From: Lachnospiraceae bacterium
GTDB lineage: Bacteria; Bacillota; Clostridia; Lachnospirales; Lachnospiraceae
Direction: 5' to 3'
NCBI GenBank assembly: GCA_021204285.1
Contig: JAJPZP010000022.1
Coordinates: forward strand, 1 to 10,523
Length of the DNA stretch: 10,523 nt
How positions within the stretch are numbered: the first letter of the stretch is position 1; every line of letters begins with the position of its first letter. The notes below the pieces were generated by a model. That model saw only the letters and a list, made by a program, of their open reading frames with translations. It was not told the origin of the DNA and ran no database searches. Made by a program: the position numbers and the translations under genes. Shown in pieces: positions 1 through 7,446 of the stretch.

Positions 1-12
1 GGAGATGTGTAA

Positions 13-339
13 CTCTGTGTGTGCGGCGGAACCACCCTCTGTGATGTGCGCTCTATCTTCCCCCCGGAACTTGCAAATGCACTGGAAGAGGGAATTCGTG
101 GCTGTGATTCGCTGATCCATGGGTTTGCCCGGGCTGATGCGACGCTCTGTGGTGTGGAGAGCAGGACATCTTCACCGCTGCGGATTCTGCGGGGGGAGAA
201 TCTTGAGAGTGAGATCCACGGCCTCTATCCTTGTGGAGAAGGCGCGGGATATGCGGGAGGCATCACCTCGGCTGCGATGGACGGATTAAAGATTTCAGAA
301 TTCATTGCAAAAAAATACTTGCCGTGGTATCATAAATAA
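13..339 (+). CDS. FAD-dependent oxidoreductase, C-terminal part (possibly a broken gene)
   Basis: This is the C-terminal ~108 residues of a large flavoprotein of the uncharacterised FAD-dependent dehydrogenase family (COG2509-like), whose members are normally several hundred residues long. Family hallmarks are visible: GVESRTSSPLRI, and the FAD-binding tail GLYPCGEGAGYAGGITSAAM followed by DGLKISEF. The reaction is not known for this family. The gene ends with TAA at 337-339. Reading the same frame back to base 1 gives Gly-Asp-Val, then TAA at 10-12, then Leu-Cys-Val-Cys-Gly-Gly. By recall of relatives, the match to the family seems to continue across the stop, so a nonsense mutation or sequence error is likelier than a genuinely short gene. 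GTG at 19 is the first start codon after the stop, but no convincing ribosome binding site precedes it. The N-terminal nucleotide-binding domain lies outside the window. Family assignment is firm; whether the gene is intact is open. Confidence 0.75.
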   Translation, partial: LCVCGGTTLCDVRSIFPPELANALEEGIRGCDSLIHGFARADATLCGVESRTSSPLRILRGENLESEIHGLYPCGEGAGYAGGITSAAMDGLKISEFIAKKYLPWYHK

Positions 340-343
340 TACT

Positions 344-356
344 AGGGTTCAAAAGC
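344..356 (+). repeat. 13-bp direct repeat, copy 1
   Basis: The sequence AGGGTTCAAAAGC stands here, just before the ribosome binding site of the DUF4321 gene. It recurs exactly at 632-644, just after that gene. The second copy runs into a palindrome; this one does not. It may be a remnant of the same interspersed element or a chance match. I cannot assign a function. Confidence 0.5.
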
Positions 357-369
357 GTGGAGGAGAAAA

Positions 370-624
370 ATGAAAGGATCAAAGAACGGCTGGACGCTCC
401 TTTTACTTATTCTGGCGGGAGTTGTGCTCGGCGGTTTTATCGGGAATATGGCCGCAAATGTGCCGGGGCTTTCCTGGCTGAATTACCGACAGACGTTTGG
501 CCTGGAAGAGCCTATTGTCCGGACGCTTGGCCGGATTGTCCTGACTTTCGGCCTGACTATTCAGATCACGCGTGCCAGTATCATAGGAATTGTCCTGGCG
601 ATACTGATTTACAGATGGATATGA
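370..624 (+). CDS. DUF4321-type small membrane protein
   Basis: This is an 84-residue protein with a short basic N-terminus (MKGSKNGW). A hydrophobic segment follows at about residues 8-28 (LLLLILAGVVLGGFIG), then a polar stretch containing GLSWLNYRQTFGLEEP, then a second hydrophobic region from about 53 to the end (IIGIVLAILIYRWI). Length and pattern match the DUF4321 family of Clostridia and Bacilli, which is often found beside radC and the mre genes; its function is unknown. The ATG at 370 follows a strong GGAGGAG ribosome binding site at 359-365. The gene begins 30 nt after the oxidoreductase fragment. Location next to the elongasome genes suggests, but does not show, an envelope role. 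Confidence 0.8.
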   Translation: MKGSKNGWTLLLLILAGVVLGGFIGNMAANVPGLSWLNYRQTFGLEEPIVRTLGRIVLTFGLTIQITRASIIGIVLAILIYRWI

Positions 625-631
625 TGATACA

Positions 632-644
632 AGGGTTCAAAAGC
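632..644 (+). repeat. 13-bp direct repeat, copy 2
   Basis: This is an exact second copy of AGGGTTCAAAAGC, eight bases after the DUF4321 stop codon. Its last bases form the left edge of the adjoining palindrome, and its CAAAAG can pair with CTTTTG at 695-700. Confidence 0.5.
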
Positions 645-677
645 CATAAATCGAATGCTCGCATTCGTATTTATGGC
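643..677. repeat. Imperfect palindrome / hairpin in the DUF4321-radC gap
   Basis: The left arm GCCATAAATCGAATG (643-657) pairs with the right arm CATTCGTATTTATGGC (662-677). There is one bulged base on the right arm and a four-base loop. Outside it, CAAAAG (638-643) can pair with CTTTTG (695-700), giving a larger structured unit of about 63 nt. The T-run at 696-699 is not directly after the stem and is followed by GGGG, so this is not a classical intrinsic terminator. It looks like a small interspersed palindromic repeat, or an mRNA processing or stability hairpin separating the upstream genes from radC. The rest of the 117-base gap holds only the radC ribosome binding site; I see no good promoter. 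Confidence 0.65.
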
Positions 678-741
678 CTTGGCATAAGCATAGCCTTTTG
701 GGGCGTCCGGAGAGGGAAAGTGCGGACGGAGGTTATGCAGT

Positions 742-1431
742 ATGAACGAAAGATTTCACGAGTTGCCGGAGGAGGATCGCCCTTACGAGCGCTGTATGCG
801 TTACGGGGTGCAGTCCCTGTCAAACAGGGATCTTCTGGCGGTGATTTTGCGGACCGGTGCGAAAGGCCGTAGTGTACTTGAGCTTGCAGGCGATATCCTG
901 CGGTTGGTGCCGGAACGTGAGGGCTTTACCGGAATTCGCAGGTTAAGCCTTGAGGAACTCTCTCAGGTGCGGGGCATCGGGACGGTGAAGGCTGTTCAGC
1001 TCAAATGCCTGCTGGAGATTGCCAGGCGCATGGCGCGCGAGGAGGCCGGAGGAGGGACCTGTTTCCGGACAGCCTCTGAAGTGGCGGATTATTATATGGA
1101 GGACCTGCGCCATGAGGAGCAGGAGACGCTGCTTCTTCTGATGCTGAACCAGAAGGGCAGGCTTCTGCGGGAAAAATATCTGTTTCGCGGCACGGTGAAT
1201 GCGTCGATGCTTTCGGCGCGGGAAATTTATATTGAAGCTTTGTCGGCACGTGCTGTACAGATTATTCTTCTGCATAATCATCCAAGCGGCGACGCGACGC
1301 CGAGCGCAGAAGATATCAGTGCGACAAAGCACATCGCGGAAGCGGGAAAGTGCCTCGGTATTCCGCTGTCTGATCATATTATTATCGGGGAGCACACCTA
1401 TGTGAGCCTGCGCGAGGAACAATACCTATAA
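742..1431 (+). CDS. radC: RadC family JAMM/MPN-domain protein
   Basis: This is a 229-residue protein of full family length (UPF0758). The N-terminal part (to about residue 100) carries a helix-hairpin-helix-like DNA-binding segment around LSQVRGIGTVKAVQLK. The C-terminal MPN domain has the metal-binding JAMM signature: His178 and His180 in HNHPSGD, and Asp191 in ATPSAED. The family was named for a DNA-repair phenotype later attributed to another gene. Its biochemical role is unsettled; a metal-dependent hydrolase or nuclease activity has been suggested, with links to recombination or natural transformation. The ATG at 742 follows GGAGG at 728-732. It sits 18 nt upstream of mreB, the usual place for radC in Firmicutes, and is probably the first gene of the shape operon. 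Confidence 0.95.
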   Translation: MNERFHELPEEDRPYERCMRYGVQSLSNRDLLAVILRTGAKGRSVLELAGDILRLVPEREGFTGIRRLSLEELSQVRGIGTVKAVQLKCLLEIARRMAREEAGGGTCFRTASEVADYYMEDLRHEEQETLLLLMLNQKGRLLREKYLFRGTVNASMLSAREIYIEALSARAVQIILLHNHPSGDATPSAEDISATKHIAEAGKCLGIPLSDHIIIGEHTYVSLREEQYL

Positions 1432-1449
1432 GGGAAAGAAGGATATACC

Positions 1450-2412
1450 ATGAACAATCATTGTTTTGGCTGCGATTTTGGTTCTTACAACCTGAAGATT
1501 TATCACAGGGAGATGGACACCTGTCTGATGCAGCATAATATGGTCGCCGTGCTGGAGAGGGACGAAATGCTGGCATACGGAGACGAGGCTTATGCCATGT
1601 ATGAGAATTTGGCCAGTATCAGTAATATGCAGACTTTCCTGAAAAGTTTTCTCGAGAGCACGACGAAGGGACAGCTCAAAGGTGCGGAATATTTTGTGGC
1701 GCTGCCGACAGACATGCAGGAACGGATCTTTACAACGCTGATTCAGGATTCAGCGCTGAAGCCGCGCACGGTTTATCTGGTTGACAAGCCTGTGGCGGCG
1801 GGACTTGGCCTTGGTATCAATGTGCGTGAGGCGCAGGGTGTAATGATCGTAGATATCGGCGCAGAGACAACGGAGATCTCGGTGTTGTCCCTTGGTGGCA
1901 TTGTGATCAGTCGTCTGATTCAGACCGGCGGGCGTTCGATTGATGACGCCATTCAGAATGCGATTCGCAAGGAACACAATTTCTATATTGGGAGCAAGAC
2001 CGCGGAGAGTATCAAGAAAGAACTTGCCAGTGCGGTTCCTCCGGAGGAAACTTCCATGCAGATCTGCGGCCGGAACATGGTCATCGGCCTGCCGCAGATG
2101 CTCGAGATTACCGCATCCTTCGTCTATGATTCCATTCGCGAACAGCTGAACGTGATCATGGATGCGGTGAAAACGATTCTTGAGCGTACGCCGCCGGAGC
2201 TTGGTGTGGACATCATCAAAAATGGCATTTATCTGACGGGGGGTTCCGCCAGAATCCACAGGATGGACGAATTACTGCAGGAAAAAACCGGTATCCGTGT
2301 GATCGTTGATGAGGAACCGGAGCTTAGCGTAGCAAGAGGACTTTCCCATGTGATCGGCGAACGCGAGTACCGCCAGCTCGCCTTTGTGACGAAGGAACAG
2401 AAGTATGAATAA
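1450..2412 (+). CDS. mreB: Divergent MreB-like rod-shape actin homologue
   Basis: This 320-residue actin-fold ATPase relative is placed as the first gene of mreBCD. MreB forms membrane-bound filaments that guide the RodA/PBP2 wall-synthesis complex. Recognisable landmarks are phosphate-1 DFGSYN (residues 9-14), VDKPVAAGLGLG (111-122), phosphate-2 DIGAETTEISVLSLGG (135-150) and the adenosine motif LTGGSA (262-267). All three nucleotide motifs differ from classical MreB (DLGTANT, DIGGGTTE, LTGGGA). The RPxxxGVIADF segment near residue 55-65 is replaced by unrelated sequence. Glu91 in PTDMQER is a candidate for the catalytic glutamate. Start: ATG at 1450 with AGAAGGA six bases upstream. Such divergent copies appear typical of Lachnospiraceae mre operons (from recall). 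Classical MreB activity should not be assumed. Confidence 0.85.
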   Translation: MNNHCFGCDFGSYNLKIYHREMDTCLMQHNMVAVLERDEMLAYGDEAYAMYENLASISNMQTFLKSFLESTTKGQLKGAEYFVALPTDMQERIFTTLIQDSALKPRTVYLVDKPVAAGLGLGINVREAQGVMIVDIGAETTEISVLSLGGIVISRLIQTGGRSIDDAIQNAIRKEHNFYIGSKTAESIKKELASAVPPEETSMQICGRNMVIGLPQMLEITASFVYDSIREQLNVIMDAVKTILERTPPELGVDIIKNGIYLTGGSARIHRMDELLQEKTGIRVIVDEEPELSVARGLSHVIGEREYRQLAFVTKEQKYE

Positions 2413-2429
2413 GGACGGAGCGGCTGTCC

Positions 2430-3302
2430 ATGAATGAAAAGAATCATATACAGTTTCCAAATAAATATGTTCTGCTTGTGCTGACGGTTCTCTGTGTTGG
2501 CCTGATGTCTCTGTCCTTTCTGACGGATTTTGACGGTGGCCTGCTGAATGATATCTCCGGTTATGTACTGGTCCCCGTACAGCGCGGCATCAATGTGGTT
2601 GGAAGCTGGGCGCGTGATAAGGCGGAGACGCTGGAGGAGATGCAGGCGCTCCAGAGTGAGAATGAGGAGCTGCGGGAGCAGGTAGCGGAGCTCACCCTGG
2701 AAAATAACATGCTTCTGCAGGAGCGCTATGAGCTGGAAGAGCTGCGCGAACTCTATAATCTGGACAACGATTACTCGGATCTGGAGAAAGTTGCAGCAAA
2801 TGTGATCGGAAAGGATTCCGGGAACTGGTTCAACATGTTTGTCATTGACAAAGGTTCAGATGACGGGATTGAGGTCGATATGAATGTGATCGCGGACGGC
2901 GGTCTTGTCGGCATCGTCACGAAGGTTGGATCAGACTGGGCGCAGGTGCGCTCGATTATCGACGATATGAGCAATGTGAGTGCGATGATATTAAAGACCT
3001 CCGATTTGTGCTATGTACGTGGAGATCTTGAGATGATTACGGAGGGAATGCTGCAGCTGAACCAGCTTCGTGACGAGGATGATGAAGTCGAGACGGGAGA
3101 CAAGGTTGTCACATCCTATGCGAGCGCCAAATACCATAAGGGGATACTGATTGGTTATGTCGGAGAACTTACGACGGATTCGAACAACCTGACAAAATCT
3201 GGTACGTTGACGCCGGCGGTCGACTTTGAGCACCTGAGTGCTGTGCTCGTGATTACGGAGCTGAAGCAGCAGGTAGACACGGACAGTGTGGAATCAGAGT
3301 GA
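2430..3302 (+). CDS. mreC: Rod shape-determining protein MreC
   Basis: This 290-residue, single-pass, outward-facing scaffold of the elongasome bridges MreB/MreD and PBP2. Order: short cytoplasmic N-terminus, transmembrane helix at about residues 13-31 (YVLLVLTVLCVGLMSLSFL), coiled coil at about 63-112 rich in heptad Leu and Glu, then the two beta-barrel domains. The barrels carry the family pattern VIGKDSGNWFNMFVIDKGSDDG (split by convention), GGLVGIVTKVG, and a final SGTLTPAVDFEHLSAVLVI. Length is normal. The ATG at 2430 is preceded by GGAG at 2417-2420; the overlapping ATG at 2434 is in another frame. It lies 17 nt after mreB and 27 nt before mreD. The C-terminal tail is acidic. Confidence 0.95.
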   Translation: MNEKNHIQFPNKYVLLVLTVLCVGLMSLSFLTDFDGGLLNDISGYVLVPVQRGINVVGSWARDKAETLEEMQALQSENEELREQVAELTLENNMLLQERYELEELRELYNLDNDYSDLEKVAANVIGKDSGNWFNMFVIDKGSDDGIEVDMNVIADGGLVGIVTKVGSDWAQVRSIIDDMSNVSAMILKTSDLCYVRGDLEMITEGMLQLNQLRDEDDEVETGDKVVTSYASAKYHKGILIGYVGELTTDSNNLTKSGTLTPAVDFEHLSAVLVITELKQQVDTDSVESE

Positions 3303-3329
3303 TCCTGCGCAGGAAGGGAGCAGTCGCCC

Positions 3330-3824
3330 ATGAAGCGTAAAATCTTCATTGCATTGACGATTCTTATATGTTTTTTACTTCAGAGCACGGTGTTTCAGAG
3401 CCTGGCGGTCGCTTCCATCAGTCCGAATCTGCTGATTGTACTGGTTTCTTCCTATGGCTTTATGAGAGGAAAACGGGAGGGAATGTTCGTCGGGTTTTTC
3501 TGTGGTCTGCTTGAGGATATTTTCTATGGACGTCTGCTCGGAATGCATGCGTTGCTTTATATGTTTATTGGCTACGGAAACGGCTACTTTAACAGCATTT
3601 TCTATGGAGAGGATATCAAACTTCCGATTGGCCTGATTACGTTCAGTGAGCTGCTCTATGGACTGGGTACCTATGTGATTATGTTTCTGATGCGCAGCCG
3701 TTTTGCTTTCTGGTTTTATCTGAGGCGTATTATTCTGCCGGAGTTATTATATACACTTGTTGTGACGCTGTTCCTGTATCGCATTGTTTATCTTGTGGAT
3801 CAGAAACTTGGAGGGGAAAATTAA
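3330..3824 (+). CDS. mreD: Rod shape-determining protein MreD
   Basis: This 164-residue polytopic membrane protein has about five hydrophobic segments, beginning with IFIALTILICFLLQSTVFQ. MreD is the least conserved elongasome member and links MreC to the membrane complex. The assignment rests on family features (start LLQSTVFQSL, SPNLLIVLVSSYGFMRG, and GFFCGLLEDIFYGRLLGMHAL, a typical MreD signature) together with position between mreC and mrdA. The ATG at 3330 follows a GGAAGGGAG ribosome binding site. The end of the gene contains the ribosome binding site of the next gene (3810-3816), so translation of the two is probably coupled. Confidence 0.92.
   Translation: MKRKIFIALTILICFLLQSTVFQSLAVASISPNLLIVLVSSYGFMRGKREGMFVGFFCGLLEDIFYGRLLGMHALLYMFIGYGNGYFNSIFYGEDIKLPIGLITFSELLYGLGTYVIMFLMRSRFAFWFYLRRIILPELLYTLVVTLFLYRIVYLVDQKLGGEN
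3810..3816 (+). promoter_or_regulatory. Ribosome binding site that sets the TTG start of mrdA
   Basis: GGAGGGG lies within the last codons of mreD, 10 bases before TTG at 3827. There is no ATG or GTG in the mrdA frame close by, so this site supports TTG initiation two bases after the mreD stop codon. Confidence 0.7.
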
Positions 3825-3826
3825 GT

Positions 3827-6715
3827 TTGTTTGACGACCTGAAGGAATCTGTGCTGAATTTCATAACTTCGCGCGTCTTTGTGCTGATGATTCTTTTCCT
3901 CGTCTTTTTTGGCGTGCTGCTTGGGCGTGTCTTTGTGCTGCAGATCGTGCACGGGGAAGAATATGCGGAGAGCTTCACGATGAAGATTAAAAAGGAAGTG
4001 AACATCTCAAGTACCCGCGGCCGGATCTATGACCGGAATGGCGAGTTGCTTGCCGACAACGTTCTCTCTTATTCTGTGACGATTGAAGATAACGGCACTT
4101 ACAGTTCGACACGGGAAAAACAGGCCACTCTGAACCGTACGATTCTTGAGGTTATTGAGATTGTGGAGTCGCACGGAGACAGTGTCGTGAGTGATTTCGG
4201 TATCATCTACAGGAACGGTGCGTACACTTACACGCAGGAAGGCACATCCCTTCTGCGCTTCAAGGCGGATGTGTACGGTTATTCTTCGGTGGACGACATG
4301 TCCGCGGAAGAGTATACGTCGACGGCTGAGGATATGGTGGAATATCTGTGCAGCAGCAGCCGTTATTATATTGCGGAAGACGCTTACACGGAGGAGCAGA
4401 TTGCGGAGTACGACGTTCCGACCGGCCTTACGCCGGAACAGATTCTGAAACTGATTACGGTTCGTTACGCCATGAGTGGAAACAGCTATAAGCGCTACGT
4501 TACGACAACGATCGCTTCGGATGTCAGTGATGAGACAGTCGCGGAAATTCTGGAATGTCAGAGCGATCTGCAGGGTGTTGACGTCGAGGAGAGCAGTCTT
4601 CGTGTTTATTATGATGCGGAATATTTCGCAAATATTATCGGTTATATCGGGAAGCCGGACTCCGATGAGCTCGCTCAGCTGCAGGAAGAGGATGAAAGCT
4701 ATGAGGCGAATGATCTCGTAGGTAAGGCAGGAATCGAGATGTATATGGAGACTGAACTGCAGGGCACCAAGGGACAGCGTACAATCTATGTGGACTTTGT
4801 TGGTAATGTCCTTGAGGGGGAGAGCGAGACGGAGCCGGAGGCCGGAAATGATGTTTATCTGACGATCGACAAGGATCTGCAGATTGCAGTTTACAATATT
4901 CTGGAACAGCGCCTTGCGGGTATTCTGGTGTCGAAGATTCAGAACACAAAAACTTACACCGCGACCTCGAGCAGCTCGGCGGCGGACATCATGATTCCGA
5001 TCTATGACGTTTACTATGCGCTGATTGAGAACCATATTATCGACACTTCGCATTTCACGGAGGACGACGCGACAGAGCTTGAACGGTCGGTGCAGACAAG
5101 ATTTGAGTCATATCTTGAGGATACGATCAATGAGATTATGGCGGAACTGATGTCGGACAATCCGGCAGCATACACAGATCTCACGATCGACATGAAGAAT
5201 TATATGAGCTATATCGTATCGGATGTGCTGATGGGAGAGAATCAGGTACTGGTCAGCTCTGAAATTGACACGTCGGATGAGACTTATATCGCCTGGACGA
5301 CCGACGAGGTCATCAGTCTGAAGGAATATCTTGAGTATGCGATTTCGATGAACTGGGTGGATGTCTCCGGGCTTGATGTGGAGTCTGCCTACCTGAATTC
5401 GGATGAGATCTATGAGGTGCTGCTTGAATTTATTTCGACAGAGCTTGCGGCTGATGACGAATTTCATACAATGGTGTATAAATATATCCTTCAGGACGAT
5501 ATTGTGTCGGGAAGAGAGATTTGTCTGCTCTTGTATGACCAGGACATTCTGGAGTATGATGAAGAGACGATCGAACGCCTCGAGAATGGCACGTATGCGG
5601 CCTATACCTTCATGGTTGACAAGATCAGCAACCTTGAGATCACGCCGGCGCAGCTCGCGCTGGAGCCCTGCAGTGCGGGCTGTGTGATCACCGACCCGAA
5701 CACCGGGGAGGTACTGGCCTGCGTCTCCTATCCGGGTTATGACAACAACCGCCTGACGAATACGATGGACTCGGAATACTATGCACAGTTGAACCAGGAT
5801 CTGTCGAGCCCGCTTTACAGCAAGGCGACGCAGCAGCAGACAGCGCCGGGTTCCACTTTCAAGCCGGTGGTGGCGACAGCCGGACTGGAGGAGGGCGTCA
5901 TCACGATCTCGGAGACGATTCACGCGACCGGCGTCTTCACGGATGCCTACGGTTCTCCGACCTGCTGGATCTACAATCAGTATCACGGAAGCCATGGAAA
6001 CATCAATGTGATTGACGCAATCCGTGTTTCCTGCAACTACTTCTTCTATGAGGTTGGTTTCCGACTTGGCGGAGGAAGGACAACGGGCTATTCCTCGGAT
6101 CAGGCTCTGGAAATTCTGGCGGAGTATGCGACAGAATTTGGTCTGAACACGACATCCGGTATCGAACTTTCGGAGACAGAGCCGCAGCTCTCTGACACGG
6201 ATGGAGTCCGTTCTTCGATCGGGCAGGGTAACGCGCTCTTTACCGTGTCACAGCTTGCCCGCTACGTCAGTGCGATCGCAAACCGGGGGACGGTATATGA
6301 TCTGACGCTGCTCGACAAAGTGACGGATTCTGAGGGAATTACTATTGAAGATTATTCGGCGTCAGTATATAATGAAATTGATATTGCAGATTCCACCTGG
6401 TACGCGATTCAGGAGGGAATGTACGAGGTGGCGCAGAATACAAGCGCTTTCGAAGACCTTGAACTGACGATCGCAGGAAAGACCGGTACGGCGCAGCAGT
6501 CGAAGAGTCATCCGAACCACGCGTTGTTTATCGGATACGCGCCATATGAGAGCCCACAGATCGCGATCGCGATCCGTATCGCAAACGGCTATACCTCGGC
6601 GAATGCGGCTTCGATGGCAGCAGACATTTTCCGGTATTATTTTGAACTTGAGGATGAGGAAGACATCGTGACAGGCACCGCCACGAACGCGACGACGGAA
6701 GTCATTAATGACTAG
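3827..6715 (+). CDS. mrdA: Elongasome transpeptidase PBP2 with large internal insert
   Basis: This is a class B penicillin-binding protein of 962 residues that crosslinks peptidoglycan stem peptides outside the membrane, in partnership with RodA. Order: cytoplasmic N-terminus, transmembrane helix at about residues 16-39 (VFVLMILFLVFFGVLLGRVF), then the PBP-dimer domain starting at SSTRGRIYDRNGELLADN (around residue 62). An insert of about 240 residues follows (roughly 365-605), then the transpeptidase domain. Catalytic motifs are complete: SxxK as Ser676-Thr-Phe-Lys679, SxN as Ser735-Cys-Asn737, and KTG as Lys885-Thr-Gly887. Most PBP2 proteins are 600-720 residues; the excess is the acidic, mostly helical-looking insert. 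Similar inserts occur in Lachnospiraceae PBP2 by recall, with no known role. Start is TTG, two bases after mreD. Confidence 0.95.
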   Translation: MFDDLKESVLNFITSRVFVLMILFLVFFGVLLGRVFVLQIVHGEEYAESFTMKIKKEVNISSTRGRIYDRNGELLADNVLSYSVTIEDNGTYSSTREKQATLNRTILEVIEIVESHGDSVVSDFGIIYRNGAYTYTQEGTSLLRFKADVYGYSSVDDMSAEEYTSTAEDMVEYLCSSSRYYIAEDAYTEEQIAEYDVPTGLTPEQILKLITVRYAMSGNSYKRYVTTTIASDVSDETVAEILECQSDLQGVDVEESSLRVYYDAEYFANIIGYIGKPDSDELAQLQEEDESYEANDLVGKAGIEMYMETELQGTKGQRTIYVDFVGNVLEGESETEPEAGNDVYLTIDKDLQIAVYNILEQRLAGILVSKIQNTKTYTATSSSSAADIMIPIYDVYYALIENHIIDTSHFTEDDATELERSVQTRFESYLEDTINEIMAELMSDNPAAYTDLTIDMKNYMSYIVSDVLMGENQVLVSSEIDTSDETYIAWTTDEVISLKEYLEYAISMNWVDVSGLDVESAYLNSDEIYEVLLEFISTELAADDEFHTMVYKYILQDDIVSGREICLLLYDQDILEYDEETIERLENGTYAAYTFMVDKISNLEITPAQLALEPCSAGCVITDPNTGEVLACVSYPGYDNNRLTNTMDSEYYAQLNQDLSSPLYSKATQQQTAPGSTFKPVVATAGLEEGVITISETIHATGVFTDAYGSPTCWIYNQYHGSHGNINVIDAIRVSCNYFFYEVGFRLGGGRTTGYSSDQALEILAEYATEFGLNTTSGIELSETEPQLSDTDGVRSSIGQGNALFTVSQLARYVSAIANRGTVYDLTLLDKVTDSEGITIEDYSASVYNEIDIADSTWYAIQEGMYEVAQNTSAFEDLELTIAGKTGTAQQSKSHPNHALFIGYAPYESPQIAIAIRIANGYTSANAASMAADIFRYYFELEDEEDIVTGTATNATTEVIND

Positions 6716-6736
6716 AAGATACATGGGGAGAAATGA

Positions 6737-7396
6737 ATGAGTGTTGTAATCAAGAGCAATAAATACGGGATTACGCTGGTTCTGGATCGTGAGACGCCTT
6801 TTTCAGAGCTGCTCACGCAGATTGGTGAAAAGTTTAAGGCATCCGCCCGTTTTTTCCGGGGGGCACAGATGGTGCTTGCTTTCGAAGGAAGAGTCTTAAA
6901 TCAGGAAGAGCAGATGCAGGTGCTCCGTGTGATCGAGGAAAGCTCCGGACCGGAGATCCTCTGTGTGATGGAGCAGGATGCGCTTAAGGAGTCTTTTATG
7001 CGGGCGGCGCTGGAAGAGCGTCAGGCCGCACAGGCCGTATCAGACGGCAGATTTTATAAGGGAACGCTCCGCTCCGGCCAGGTGCTCGAGTCCGAGACGA
7101 GCATTATTATCCTTGGAGATGTGAATCCGGGCGCGACGATCGTCTCAAAGGGAAATGTGGTTGTCCTCGGTTCGCTCAAAGGAACGGTTCAGGCGGGCGC
7201 GGCGGGAAATGACAGTGCGTTTGTGGCGGCTCTTGATATGGAGCCGATGCAGATCCGCATCGCGGACAGTATTGCGCGCAGCGGAGATGGTAAAAAATCC
7301 AGGCAGCCTGTCGAACCGATGATTGCCTATACAGAGGACGGCAATATTTATATGGAACCTCTCACAAAGGAGGCCATCAATGACATTCGCATCTGA
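6737..7396 (+). CDS. minC: Septum site-determining protein MinC
   Basis: This is a 219-residue FtsZ assembly inhibitor, close to the usual MinC length. The N-terminal domain (about 1-100) starts SVVIKSNKYGITLVLD. The C-terminal right-handed beta-helix (about 105-205) carries FYKGTLRSGQ (RSGQ at 112-115, the MinD-contacting motif known in E. coli), GDVNPGATIVSKGNVVVLGS (127-146), GTVQAGAAGN and AFVAALDMEPMQIRIAD. MinC is brought to the membrane by MinD. Start: ATG at 6737 with GGGGAG at 6725-6730; the overlapping ATG at 6733 is out of frame. The gene lies 21 nt after mrdA and 50 nt before minD. Confidence 0.95.
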   Translation: MSVVIKSNKYGITLVLDRETPFSELLTQIGEKFKASARFFRGAQMVLAFEGRVLNQEEQMQVLRVIEESSGPEILCVMEQDALKESFMRAALEERQAAQAVSDGRFYKGTLRSGQVLESETSIIILGDVNPGATIVSKGNVVVLGSLKGTVQAGAAGNDSAFVAALDMEPMQIRIADSIARSGDGKKSRQPVEPMIAYTEDGNIYMEPLTKEAINDIRI

Positions 7397-7446
7397 CCAG
7401 CCCTGTGGCGCAGCCAGATGATCGATAAAAAACTGGAGGAAGCAAA

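Noticed and set aside
632..700. Palindrome as a Rho-independent terminator
   Set aside because: No U-run follows the stem directly; the only T-run (696-699) is 18 bases away and followed by G residues.
625..741. Promoter for the radC-mre operon in the largest gap
   Set aside because: TTGGCA at 679-684 resembles a -35 box, but no acceptable -10 hexamer lies at the right distance.
357..872. Plus-strand open frame of 171 codons crossing the DUF4321 gene, the gap and the radC start
   Set aside because: It overlaps two real genes in another frame and runs through the palindrome; its composition is not protein-like.
4007..5995. Two long minus-strand open frames (4007-5053 and 5108-5995) opposite the PBP2 gene
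   Set aside because: They lie entirely antisense to a well-matched PBP2 coding sequence, show no recognisable domain and are explained by its codon bias.
6361..6736. CRISPR, tRNA, rRNA or mobile-element signatures anywhere in the window, including the mrdA-minC junction
   Set aside because: No spaced repeats, cloverleaf, rRNA-like stretch, transposase or terminal inverted repeats were seen.
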